Of a DNA stretch of 64,000 nt, positions 52,491 through 60,987 are shown one piece after another (positions within the stretch are counted from its first letter, which is position 1; the number at the start of each line of letters is the position of its first letter). The DNA comes from Rhodopseudomonas palustris HaA2 (GTDB lineage: Bacteria; Pseudomonadota; Alphaproteobacteria; Rhizobiales; Xanthobacteraceae). Both the position numbers and the translations under genes were made by a program. The DNA lies in assembly GCF_000013365.1 (NCBI RefSeq), contig NC_007778.1:4154001-4218000 (forward strand), written 5' to 3'. Under the pieces are notes generated by a model. That model was not told the DNA's origin. It did no database searches and saw nothing but the letters and a program-made list of their open reading frames with translations.

Positions 52491-53810
52491 TCAGCCCAGC
52501 CGCCAGACCGCCATCGGCTCGGCGTAGCCGCGCATCGCGACGTTGCCGAGCAGGACGGCGTCGCTCGCGGCATCGCCGAGTTCGTCGCGGATCGCCGTCG
52601 AGATCAGAAGCTGAGTGCCGAAGTGTTTGTTGAGGGACTCCAGCCGCGACGCGAAATTCACGGTGTCGCCGATCACCGTGTACTCCTTGCGCCGCGGTGA
52701 GCCGACAGTGCCGACCACGGCATCGCCGGTGTGAATGCCGATGCCGATCCGCAACGGCCAGTCCCGTCCGGCGTTGTCGTCATCCATCGCGGCCAGCATC
52801 TCGCGCGCCGCGGCCACAGCGCACGACGCCGCGCGCGGATCATCGATCGGCGCCCCGAACAGCGCGAGAAATCCGTCGCCGAGAAATTTGTTCACGATGC
52901 CGCCGTGGCGCTCGAGGATGTCGACCAGCACGGCGAAAGCATCGTCAAGCCGCGCGACCACCTCCTCCGGCGACCGCGTCCGAGCGGCGCCGGTGAAATT
53001 GCGGAAATCGACGAACATCACCACCACCGTCCGGGTCTCGCCGGTCACCTCCGTGCCCGCCGCGAGCAGTTGCTCGACCACTTGCGGCGAGACGTGCTGG
53101 CCGAACAGGCTGGTGATGCGATCCCGCGCGTCGGCCGCGCCGATCGAAGCCTCGAATTGTCGGCGCAACTGCATCCCGACCCCGCCGGCGAGCACGCCGC
53201 AGATCAGGATGACCAGGCTGCGAAGCAGATGAAAGGCGAAATCCGGCGCAGGCTCGCCCACGAATCCCGGCGGTTGGTAGAGCATCGCGAGCGCCAGCAA
53301 TTCGGCGGCGGCGACGAATCCGGTGAAGACCGAAAGCCAGAAATCGAGCCACAGCGTCGACAGGATGATGAAGATGAAATAGGCGAACGGGACGGCGAAA
53401 GCGAGCGCCTGGGCCGGGCCCATCGTCGTCATCTGCAGATACAGGCCGACCGAAGGCAGGCTGGTCTCGACCAGCACGCCGAGATAGCGGCCCCAATGCA
53501 GGACATTGTGCCCCCGTGCCAACCGCCGGCGCAGCATGATGATGACGCTGACTTCGATCGCCAGCAGCGGCGCATAGGACAACAGCAGCGGCATCAGCGA
53601 GAACTGGCCGCGCCAGATCCGCTCGATCTGCGCGGGGGAAATCCAGTACGCCACCAGCAGCGTCGATATCAGCGCCGATACGGTGAACAGCAGCACCTTC
53701 GCGCGCAGCAGTTCGGTCTTCAGAACTTCCCGCGCCAACGCGCTGCGGATTTCGTCGGACAGCGTCGAGCGCTGGGAGATTCTCGACGACCGTCGCCACG
53801 GCAGTTGCAT
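52491..53810 (-). CDS. Membrane-bound class III adenylate cyclase
   Basis: 439 aa. Residues 35-215 hold about six or seven membrane helices without a known sensor domain; residues 255-430 are the catalytic domain. Metal-binding Asp268 (FVDFRNF) and Asp312 (LGDGFLALFG), adenine-selecting Lys375 and Asp382 (RRKEYTVIGDTVN), Asn385 and Arg389 are all present, so cyclic AMP production is expected. ATG 53810 is chosen by family layout; the frame is open upstream. It follows the ABC-2 permease by 29 nt and may be the last gene of that exporter operon. Confidence 0.92.
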   Translation of the reverse strand: MQLPWRRSSRISQRSTLSDEIRSALAREVLKTELLRAKVLLFTVSALISTLLVAYWISPAQIERIWRGQFSLMPLLLSYAPLLAIEVSVIIMLRRRLARGHNVLHWGRYLGVLVETSLPSVGLYLQMTTMGPAQALAFAVPFAYFIFIILSTLWLDFWLSVFTGFVAAAELLALAMLYQPPGFVGEPAPDFAFHLLRSLVILICGVLAGGVGMQLRRQFEASIGAADARDRITSLFGQHVSPQVVEQLLAAGTEVTGETRTVVVMFVDFRNFTGAARTRSPEEVVARLDDAFAVLVDILERHGGIVNKFLGDGFLALFGAPIDDPRAASCAVAAAREMLAAMDDDNAGRDWPLRIGIGIHTGDAVVGTVGSPRRKEYTVIGDTVNFASRLESLNKHFGTQLLISTAIRDELGDAASDAVLLGNVAMRGYAEPMAVWRLG

Positions 53811-53839
53811 TGGACGAATCCTCCAGCCCCGGGGCCGCC

Positions 53840-55012
53840 TCAGTCCAGCGTCCTGCGGAATCGGGTCACCGCGATCGTCATCGCTATCAGCATCAGGGCC
53901 GCCAGCGCCAGCGTGTCGTAGCGCAGATTCTCCAGCGTCGATCCCTTCAGCATGATCGCCCGGACGATCCGCACATAATGCGTCAGCGGCAGGCATTCGC
54001 CGAGATACTGCGCCCATTGCGGCATCCCGGCGAACGGGAACATGAAGCCGGACAGCAGGATCGACGGCAGGAAGAACATCATCGAGGCCTGCATCGCCTG
54101 CAACTGGTTCTGCACCAGCGTCGAGAAAGTGTAGCCGATCGCCAGATTGGTGGTGATGAACAACGTCGACAGCAGCGCCAGCAGCAACAGGCTGCCGCGC
54201 AGCGGCACGCCGAACAAGAACACGCCGATGCCGATGATCAGCGACGCCTGAATGAAGCCGACGCCGACATAAGGCAGGATCTTGCCGAGCATCACCTCGA
54301 CCGGTGTGATCGGCATCGACAGCAGGTTTTCCATGGTGCCGCGTTCGATCTCGCGCGTCACCGACAGCGCGGTGAAGATCAGCATGGTCATCGTCAGGAT
54401 GGTGCCGACCAGGCCGGGCACGATGTTGAGCCGCGACGACGCCGCCGGATTGTAGCGCGCATGCGCGCGGATCTCGAACGGCGGATTGCCGGGATCGCCG
54501 GCGACGCGGTCGTGCTCCAGCGCGGTCTGCACGATCCGGCCGAGAGCCGACAGGGCAGAGCCGGCCGCGACCGGATCAGTGGCGTCGGCGGCGACCAGCA
54601 GCGCCGGCCGCTCGCCGCGCCGCACCGCGCGCTCGAAGCCGCGCGGGATCTCGACGCCGAACAGCACTTTGCCGGACAACAGCAGATTGTCGAACTGCTC
54701 GACGCTCTGCACCTCCTGGACGAAATCGAAATACGCTGTGTTCTCCAGCGCCTTCAGGATCGAACGCCCGAGATCGCTGTCCTCCTGGAGCAGCACCGCG
54801 GTCGGCAGATGCCGGGGCGTGGTGTTGATGGCGTAGCCGAACAGCAGGAGCTGCATCACCGGGATCACCACGATCATCGCGAAGGTGAGACGGTCGCGGC
54901 GGAGCTGGATCAGTTCCTTCACCAGCATCGCATAGGTGCGGCGCAGGAAGCCGAAACGCGGAGGCTTGATCGGCTGGATGCGGCCGGTGGCGCTGTCGTC
55001 CGCGGCGCTCAT
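53840..55012 (-). CDS. ABC-2 type exporter permease (YhhJ/YbhR-like)
   Basis: 390 aa. One helix near residue 45 (FAMIVVIPVMQLLLFGYAIN), a large external domain (about 70-185) and five C-terminal helices with SVTREIERGTMENLLSMPIT, the ABC2_membrane_3 signature. With the ATPase and HlyD protein it forms a tripartite exporter of the YbhFSR/YhiI type, likely for drugs or hydrophobic compounds. The start overlaps the ATPase stop. Confidence 0.92.
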   Translation of the reverse strand: MSAADDSATGRIQPIKPPRFGFLRRTYAMLVKELIQLRRDRLTFAMIVVIPVMQLLLFGYAINTTPRHLPTAVLLQEDSDLGRSILKALENTAYFDFVQEVQSVEQFDNLLLSGKVLFGVEIPRGFERAVRRGERPALLVAADATDPVAAGSALSALGRIVQTALEHDRVAGDPGNPPFEIRAHARYNPAASSRLNIVPGLVGTILTMTMLIFTALSVTREIERGTMENLLSMPITPVEVMLGKILPYVGVGFIQASLIIGIGVFLFGVPLRGSLLLLALLSTLFITTNLAIGYTFSTLVQNQLQAMQASMMFFLPSILLSGFMFPFAGMPQWAQYLGECLPLTHYVRIVRAIMLKGSTLENLRYDTLALAALMLIAMTIAVTRFRRTLD

Positions 55013-55944
55013 TGGAAATTGTCCCTGGTGCGGCTCATCAGCTCGATGAACACGTCCTCGAGTGACGGGGCGCCGTGCTGCCAGTGCTGGCCGGTCCGGC
55101 TGCGATAGGGCGCGATCGTCGCCTCCAGCGCAGCGTGATCGCGGCCGGAAATGTGCAGGCTGGTCCCGAACGGCGCCACCATGTCGACGCCGGACCTGCC
55201 GGCGAGCTCGTGCGCCAGCGCGCCGAGCCCCTCGCCGGTCACGACATAAGTCGCCAGCGCGGACTGCGCGATCACCTCGTCGACGGTGCCGTGCGCGAGC
55301 AGATTGCCATAGGCGATGTAGGCGATCTCGTGACAGCGCTCGGCCTCGTCCATGTAGTGGGTGGAGACCAGCACAGTGAGCCCTTCGGCGGCGAGGCCGT
55401 GGATCTCGTTCCAGAAATCGCGCCGCGCCTTCGGATCGACGCCGGCGGTCGGCTCGTCGAGCAGCAGCAATTGCGGATTGGGCAGCGTGCAGGCGCCGAG
55501 CGCCAGCCGCTGCTTCCAGCCGCCGCTGAGTTCGCCGGCGAGCTGGTTCTCACGGCCGGACAGACCGAGCCTTCCGATCATCTCCCGCGCGGCCGCGGGG
55601 GCGTCGCGCACGCCGTAAAGTCTGGCCACGAATTCGAGATTTTCGCGCACCGAGAGGTCCTGATACAGGCTGAAGCGCTGGGTCATGTAGCCGACCTGGC
55701 GCTTGATCTTGTCGGCGTCACGCCGGATGTCGAAGCCGAGGCAGGTGCCCTCGCCGCTGTCCGGCGTCAGCAGGCCGCACAGCATCCGGATCGTCGTGGT
55801 CTTGCCCGAACCATTGGGCCCGAGGAAGCCGTAGATCGAGCCGCGCTTCACCTGCATCGACAGATCATGCACCACCTCGCGGCCGTTGAAGGACTTGGTC
55901 AGGCCCTTGACCTCGATGGCAATGTCGGGGGCCGCCACGGTCAT
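55009..55944 (-). CDS. ABC transporter ATP-binding protein
   Basis: 311-aa ATPase. Walker A GPNGSGKTTT, signature LSGGWKQRLALG, Walker B LLLLDEPTAGVDP, switch STHYMDEAERC. A C-terminal extension of about 80 residues is typical of ABC-2 exporters. The ATG at 55944 overlaps the HlyD stop (ATGA), which fixes the start; the frame continues upstream. Partner of the ABC-2 permease. Confidence 0.95.
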   Translation of the reverse strand: MTVAAPDIAIEVKGLTKSFNGREVVHDLSMQVKRGSIYGFLGPNGSGKTTTIRMLCGLLTPDSGEGTCLGFDIRRDADKIKRQVGYMTQRFSLYQDLSVRENLEFVARLYGVRDAPAAAREMIGRLGLSGRENQLAGELSGGWKQRLALGACTLPNPQLLLLDEPTAGVDPKARRDFWNEIHGLAAEGLTVLVSTHYMDEAERCHEIAYIAYGNLLAHGTVDEVIAQSALATYVVTGEGLGALAHELAGRSGVDMVAPFGTSLHISGRDHAALEATIAPYRSRTGQHWQHGAPSLEDVFIELMSRTRDNFQ

Positions 55945-56735
55945 CACTTGCCACCCGCGGAAGCCGGAACCGGGGTCTTCGGCGTCGGATACACGCTGAC
56001 CGGCTGACCGACGCGCAGGCTGGCCGGACGCTCCGGCCGCGCCTGGATCAGATAGACCAACTTGTTGCGCTCGTCCTGGCTGTAGATCACCGGCGGCGTA
56101 TACTCCGCCGTGGTCGCAATGAAGTAGATCTTCGCGGTGAGATCCGGCGCGCAATTGTCGCAACTCACGCGAATGGTGTCGCCGATCGCCAGCGTCGGCA
56201 AGGCCGGCTCCGGCACGAAGAACCGCAGTTTCATGTTGCCGGGCGGCAGGATCGACAGCACGGGCTTCTGCGCCGCCACCATCTCGCCCTCCCGGAAGTA
56301 GATCTGCTGCACATTGCCGGTGACTGGCGCGTAGATTTGGCGGCGCATCAGCCGGGTCTTGGAGGTCTCGACCCGGGCCTCGGCGACGTGCAGCGCCGAG
56401 ACCGCGGAATCGAGATTGGCCTGCGTGCCGGAGCCGGTCTTCGACAGCGATTGCGCGCGATCGAAACTCTGCCTGGCGTTGGCCAGCGTCGCATTATTCT
56501 GGTTGAGGTCGGCCTGCTGCAGGTCGTCGTCGAGCGTGTAGATCAGATCGCCCTTGCGGGTCTCGTCGCCCTCGCGGACCGTGAGCCGGGTAATGCGACC
56601 GGATTCGTCCGGGCCGACGAAAATCAGGTCGGCCTCGACCCAGCCCTGATAGCCTGGATCTGGCTTCGGACCACAGCCGGCGAGCGCGAACAGCAATGCG
56701 AACGCGGCAGCGGCGTGGATCGGGCGCGCGATCAT
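55944..56735 (-). CDS. HlyD-family adaptor lipoprotein
   Basis: 263 aa. Signal peptide with lipobox LAGC at about 18-21, so it is lipid-anchored. Then a biotinyl-lipoyl half-motif (VGPDESGRITRLTVREGDE), a short helical hairpin (about 75-115) and second half (YAPVTGNVQQIYFREGEMV). Connects the ABC exporter to the periplasm or outer membrane. Overlaps the TetR stop and the ATPase start, so the operon is translationally coupled. Confidence 0.93.
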   Translation of the reverse strand: MIARPIHAAAAFALLFALAGCGPKPDPGYQGWVEADLIFVGPDESGRITRLTVREGDETRKGDLIYTLDDDLQQADLNQNNATLANARQSFDRAQSLSKTGSGTQANLDSAVSALHVAEARVETSKTRLMRRQIYAPVTGNVQQIYFREGEMVAAQKPVLSILPPGNMKLRFFVPEPALPTLAIGDTIRVSCDNCAPDLTAKIYFIATTAEYTPPVIYSQDERNKLVYLIQARPERPASLRVGQPVSVYPTPKTPVPASAGGK

Positions 56736-57463
56736 GTCGCTTTCCCTTCGTTGAAAATGATGGCGATGTGACTACGTAGCAACCCCAGCGAATCCAACGG
56801 CGAATAGCGATTGAAAAGGCCCTGCCAGATCACTGTCAGCATCGCCGGCGCCATGATCAGTTGCGGAAATTGCAGGAGTGTGTCGTTGCGGATTTCGCCG
56901 CGCTCGATGCCGTAGGCGATCACCCTGCGCATCGCCGCGAGGCCGCGCACCACGACTTCCCGATAGTGGAATTCGGCGAGCGACGGAAAACGCGGCCCCT
57001 CGGTGATCATCAGTCGCAGCAGATCGGCGCGCTTGGTCTGCGTCACCTCGCGAACGAACACCTCGGCGAACATCTCGAACATGGCGCGCGCCGATACGCC
57101 CGGCAATGGCGGCGCGTCGAGCTTCTCGATCAGCGGCAGCATCGCCGCGCGCAGCAGTTCCTGAAACAACGCCTCCTTGTCGGCGAAGTGCAGATAGATC
57201 GTGCCCTTGGCGACGCCGGCGCTCTTGGCCACGTCTTCGAGCCGCGTCGCCGCGAAGCCACGAGCGATGAATTCATCGAGCGCGGCGTCAACGATCGCGG
57301 CGCGGCGCTCCGCCGCCCGCAGCGCCCGTGTCGAGGCGGCGGCGTTGCGCGACGGGTCGCTCGTCGCATCGGCGGGCTTGGCCCGGCCGCGCGCGGCCGG
57401 TGCCGGACCCGGGGTCACGGAAGTTGCGGATCGCTTGGTCGGCCGACGGGGGGCATCTTTCAT
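56732..57463 (-). CDS. TetR-family repressor of the ABC exporter operon
   Basis: 243 aa. Begins with a basic, Pro/Ala-rich tail of about 45 residues, then the HTH (AALDEFIARGFAATRLEDVA, KGTIYLHFADKEALFQ) and a TetR_C-type ligand domain. First gene of TetR-HlyD-ATPase-permease(-cyclase). A 22-bp palindrome directly upstream is the likely operator. The inducer is unknown. Confidence 0.92.
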   Translation of the reverse strand: MKDAPRRPTKRSATSVTPGPAPAARGRAKPADATSDPSRNAAASTRALRAAERRAAIVDAALDEFIARGFAATRLEDVAKSAGVAKGTIYLHFADKEALFQELLRAAMLPLIEKLDAPPLPGVSARAMFEMFAEVFVREVTQTKRADLLRLMITEGPRFPSLAEFHYREVVVRGLAAMRRVIAYGIERGEIRNDTLLQFPQLIMAPAMLTVIWQGLFNRYSPLDSLGLLRSHIAIIFNEGKAT

Positions 57464-57471
57464 TCCGTATT

Positions 57472-57493
57472 TATGACTGACCAGTCAGTCATA
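57472..57493. promoter_or_regulatory. TetR-type palindromic operator
   Basis: Arms TATGACTGAC and GTCAGTCATA are perfectly complementary, separated by CA. It is 9 bp upstream of the TetR start. Such TGACTGACC/GTCAGTCA dyads are classic TetR/AcrR-type operators. Confidence 0.8.
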
Positions 57494-57610
57494 TTCAAGA
57501 CTGGATCTTTACGGATGCCGCGTCAATCCGGTCGGGGTCCTTCCGGACAAGTTGCGGAACGACGGCTCGCAACCGGGATTGTCCCTGGAGATCACAAAAG
57601 GGAGAGAGAC

Positions 57611-57814
57611 ATGGCATCGACCGAATGGATGTGGGGCGTCGGCATCATCATTCTCGGCCTCGCGATCGCATTCGCGCTGATGCGCAATCGCAGCCGCACC
57701 GCATCGGAGAAGCGGCAGACCGAAGCCGGGACCGAGGATGTCTATCGCGCCGCGCAGCGCAAGGAAGACGGCAAGCTGCGGCCCGAGGATCGTACTCCGC
57801 AGTCGATGCCTTAG
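57611..57814 (+). CDS. Small single-helix membrane protein
   Basis: 67 aa. One N-terminal helix (WGVGIIILGLAIAFALM) followed by a charged tail with RSRTASEKRQTEAGT and EDGKLRPEDRTPQ. GGGAGAGAG lies just before the ATG. I recall similar short proteins in Bradyrhizobiaceae but know no function. Divergent from the TetR operon. Confidence 0.75.
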   Translation: MASTEWMWGVGIIILGLAIAFALMRNRSRTASEKRQTEAGTEDVYRAAQRKEDGKLRPEDRTPQSMP

Positions 57815-57841
57815 CCGAGGCCGAACAGCGTCGCAGCCGCG

Positions 57842-58225
57842 TCAGCCCTTGGCGTCGCACGCCCAGGCGCGGATCACGCATTCCTTGCCGCCGTATTCGT
57901 AGCACTTGCGAGTGGCGGCATTCAGCGTCGATGAAATCTTCGGCTCGACGGCATAGCCGTGCGCGCCGCAAGGATTCAACAGGTCGATCGCCAGCGCCGC
58001 GCAGGCGCGCCGCATCGTGATCGTGGTGCAATCGCCGTTGCATTGCTTGCGCGCCGCTTCGACGGCGGCGGCATCGGCGGCATAGTCGAAGGCCTTGCCG
58101 TAGGCCCCGCATTTGCCGACGGCAAGGGCTCCGGCGGCATGGGCCGGCACGGTCGCGATCGACAAAGCGATCGACAAGGCAGCAAGAAGCGCGCCGCGGC
58201 GGCGCGGAGCAGCAGACAACCCCAA
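57842..58225 (-). CDS. Secreted DUF4189-like protein
   Basis: 127 aa from a TTG start with GGAGGGG 3 nt upstream. Signal peptide of about 30 residues (ALSIALSIATVPAHAAGA), then a small Cys-rich domain (six Cys, probably three disulfides) with alternating AAAVEAARKQCNGDC and RACAALAID, as in DUF4189 proteins. Function unknown; periplasmic or secreted. Single gene. Confidence 0.75.
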   Translation of the reverse strand: MGLSAAPRRRGALLAALSIALSIATVPAHAAGALAVGKCGAYGKAFDYAADAAAVEAARKQCNGDCTTITMRRACAALAIDLLNPCGAHGYAVEPKISSTLNAATRKCYEYGGKECVIRAWACDAKG

Positions 58226-58306
58226 GATCCCCTCCCCAAGTAACCCGGTGGAACTTTAGGTCGAGAGGGCTTTCAACTTGGTGAATAATCCGTCGAGGCG
58301 CCGCGT

Positions 58307-59908
58307 TCAGCCCCGGCGGGCATCCTCGAGCGCCTGCGGCGTATCGATATCGAGAAACGCAGCGTGGCCATCGACCGGCACTTCGGTCACCGCCTCGGCA
58401 TGCTTGGCGATCAGGTGGCGCGCGCCGATGTCGCCGTCGAGCGTCATCAGCTCGGCGAAGAACCGCCGCGACCACAGCACTGGATTGCCGCGGCGGCCAT
58501 CTGCGACCGGCACCACGATCAGCCCGCCGCGATCCGGATCGAACGCGTCGATCAGCCGGTCGATCAGTTCGGAATCGATCAGCGGCATGTCGCCGAGACA
58601 AACAATCGCGCCATCGGCATCGTCCGGCACAGCGGCGATACCGGCTTTGACCGACGACGCCAGCCCTTCGGCGAACGCCGGGTTATGGACGAACGACACA
58701 TCGAGCCCGGACAGCGCCGCCTCGACCTTGTCGGCCTGATGCCCGGTGACCACGACCGCGCGCGATGCCTTCGACGCCAATACCTGCTCGGTCACGATCC
58801 GCACCAGCGGCGTGCCGTTCAGTTCGGCGAGCAGCTTGTTCGGCCCGCCCATCCGGGTCGAGCGGCCGGCGGCGAGCACGATCGCCGCGACATTGCGGCC
58901 ACCTTCGGCTACCGGCACGCGCGGCTGCGGTCGGGTCACGATCTCCATCAGCAACCCGCCGACACCCATGCCGGTGATATCGGCGCGCGTCACGGGCAAT
59001 CCCGCCAGCAGCCGCATCAGCACCCAGTCGAAGCCGTTCTCGACCGGCGAGCGCGCACAGCCCGGCGCACCCAGCACCGGGACGCCCGACGCGCTGCCGA
59101 TCAGCAGCAGATTGCCGGGATCGACCGGCATACCGAAGTGCTCGACCTGCCCGCCGATGGCGCCGATCGCCGCCGGGATGACGTCGCGGCGGTCTGCGAT
59201 CGCCGAGGCGCCGAACACGATCACCAGCTCGGCGCCGAGGCCGAGCAATTCCTGCAGCGCCGTTGCGAGCGCAGATTCGTCATGAGCGATGCGGCGCTCG
59301 GCGATGATCTCGGCACCCGCCGGCGCCAGCCGCTCGGCGGTGACGCGCAGCGTCTTGTCGATCACCTTGGACGCGAGGCCGGGCAGTTGCGTCGACACGA
59401 TGCCGACACGCTTGATGACATAGGGCGCGACCTGCAGCGCGGAGCCTCGTGCAGCCGCCACCGCGGCGTCGCGCAGTCTCCCCTCGACGCCGAACGGGAT
59501 CAGCTTGACGGTCGCGATCATCTCGCCTTCGACCACCGGCTTGAACGCCGGCAGCGTCGCGAAGGTGATCGCCTCGTCGACCGCATTGACCCGATCGACC
59601 GCGGCGCGATCAACCACCAGCACGCCGGGCCGCTGCGCGAACAGATTGGCGCGGCCGGTGAAGGCGCGCTCGACGCTGGCACCGTCGCCGGCGACGGCCT
59701 GCGCCACGTCCGCTGCTGCGACGTCCTCCGAGACATCACCCGACTCGAGTTGAACGACGACAATTTCACCGACGCCGGCGCGCTCCAGCGCGTCGACTTC
59801 GGCCGGACCGATCGCGGTGCCCTTCTTCAGCAGCAATCCGTTCTGCCGCAGCGAATGCACGGTGACGCCGCCGATCGCATCGGCCGGACGGCGCGGCCCG
59901 AACTTCAT
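58307..59908 (-). CDS. MoeA-like MPT-binding domain fused to MobA/MocA-like nucleotidyltransferase
   Basis: 533-aa fusion. Residues 1 to about 340 form a molybdopterin-binding/MoeA-like part (HSLRQNGLLLKKGTAIG; FGASAIADRRDVIPAAIGAIG). From about 345 a nucleotidyltransferase of the MobA-like family follows (VLAAGRSTRMGGPNKLLAEL; CLGDMPLID). It probably inserts Mo or adds CMP to make molybdopterin cytosine dinucleotide, the cofactor of CO-dehydrogenase-type enzymes. Its start overlaps the stop of the XdhC-family gene, so it belongs to the cox operon. Confidence 0.9.
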   Translation of the reverse strand: MKFGPRRPADAIGGVTVHSLRQNGLLLKKGTAIGPAEVDALERAGVGEIVVVQLESGDVSEDVAAADVAQAVAGDGASVERAFTGRANLFAQRPGVLVVDRAAVDRVNAVDEAITFATLPAFKPVVEGEMIATVKLIPFGVEGRLRDAAVAAARGSALQVAPYVIKRVGIVSTQLPGLASKVIDKTLRVTAERLAPAGAEIIAERRIAHDESALATALQELLGLGAELVIVFGASAIADRRDVIPAAIGAIGGQVEHFGMPVDPGNLLLIGSASGVPVLGAPGCARSPVENGFDWVLMRLLAGLPVTRADITGMGVGGLLMEIVTRPQPRVPVAEGGRNVAAIVLAAGRSTRMGGPNKLLAELNGTPLVRIVTEQVLASKASRAVVVTGHQADKVEAALSGLDVSFVHNPAFAEGLASSVKAGIAAVPDDADGAIVCLGDMPLIDSELIDRLIDAFDPDRGGLIVVPVADGRRGNPVLWSRRFFAELMTLDGDIGARHLIAKHAEAVTEVPVDGHAAFLDIDTPQALEDARRG

Positions 59909-60606
59909 ACCGCGGCTGCCTTGGACGGCCCCGGCATCCGCAGCGTCGCGGTGATCTCGGCCATGATCGACACCGCAATTTCCGACGGCGACACCGCGCC
60001 GATGGCGAGCCCAATCGGGGCGTGAATGCGCGCGACGTCGGCGTCGCTCGCGCCCTGCTCTTTCAGGCGGTCGACGCGCCGGGCATGGGTCTTCTTCGAG
60101 CCGAGCGCGCCGATATAGAAGCAGTCGCGCGCAAAGGCGTGCAGCAGTGCCGGATCGTCGATCTTCGGATCATGCGTCAGCGCGACGAACGCCGTGTAGT
60201 GATCGACGTTCAGCGGCGGCAGCGCGACATCGGGCCATTCGGCGATCAGCGGCACGTCGGGGAAACGCTCCGGGCTCGCGAACGCGGTGCGCGGATCGAC
60301 CACGGTGACATCGTAGCCGAGCGAACGGGCGAGCGGCGCCAGCGCCTGACTGATATGCACCGCGCCGACGATCACCAGCTTGGCGGTCGGCGCGTAGACG
60401 TTGAGAAACAACTTGCGGTCGCCGGCCTCGATGGTCGCACTCTTGCCCATCCGCAATTGCTTCGACAGTTCGGCGGCGAGCGGATCGGCGGCGATCTCGG
60501 CGGCTTTGACGAGGCGCTGCTCGCCGGTCGCGGTGTCGGTGACGACGATCGCCGGCCGCCGGGCGGCGCGCTCGGCATTGAGTTGTTGCAATGTTTCGAG
60601 CTTCAC
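59905..60606 (-). CDS. XdhC/CoxF-family protein, Rossmann-type part
   Basis: 233 aa with the XdhC C-terminal Rossmann domain (LVIVGAVHISQALAPLARSL; VALTHDPKIDDPALLHAFA; YIGALGSKKTHARR) and a short N-terminal part. XdhC-type proteins bind Mo cofactor and load it on the hydroxylase after sulfuration. Here the family's N-terminal SCGG domain is a separate gene 31 nt upstream, so the protein is split in two. Confidence 0.88.
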   Translation of the reverse strand: MKLETLQQLNAERAARRPAIVVTDTATGEQRLVKAAEIAADPLAAELSKQLRMGKSATIEAGDRKLFLNVYAPTAKLVIVGAVHISQALAPLARSLGYDVTVVDPRTAFASPERFPDVPLIAEWPDVALPPLNVDHYTAFVALTHDPKIDDPALLHAFARDCFYIGALGSKKTHARRVDRLKEQGASDADVARIHAPIGLAIGAVSPSEIAVSIMAEITATLRMPGPSKAAAV

Positions 60607-60637
60607 GGAGACCGCCCCACTTGTTTCGCTGGTCGAA

Positions 60638-60961
60638 CTAACCGACCTTTTCGACGAACACCCGGATAGTGCCGCCGCAGGACAGCCCGACCTTCCAGGC
60701 GGTCTCGTCGGCCACGCCGAATTCCAACAGCTTCGGCTGCCCGCTCTCGATCACATCGAGCGCTTCGGTCACCACCGCGCCTTCGACGCAGCCGCCGGAC
60801 ACCGAGCCGAGAAAGGTGCCATCATTGTTGATCACCAGGCTGGAGCCGGCGGGGCGGGGCGCCGAGCCCCAGGTCTCGACCACGGTGGCGAGCGCGACGC
60901 CATGGCCGGCCTTTTTCCAGTCTTCCGCCGCTTTGAGGATGTCTTCGTCGCGGTCGAGCAT
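60638..60961 (-). CDS. XdhC/CoxI-family protein, N-terminal (SCGG) part
   Basis: 107 aa made only of the XdhC_CoxI N-terminal domain: VALATVVETWGSAPRPAGSS, SVSGGCVEGAVV and GLSCGGTIRVFVE with the conserved Cys. Works in Mo-cofactor maturation with the Rossmann-type protein that follows. It is the next gene after coxE on the same strand. Confidence 0.9.
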   Translation of the reverse strand: MLDRDEDILKAAEDWKKAGHGVALATVVETWGSAPRPAGSSLVINNDGTFLGSVSGGCVEGAVVTEALDVIESGQPKLLEFGVADETAWKVGLSCGGTIRVFVEKVG

Positions 60962-60987
60962 CGGAGGTCTCCTTGGCGAGGGCCGCG

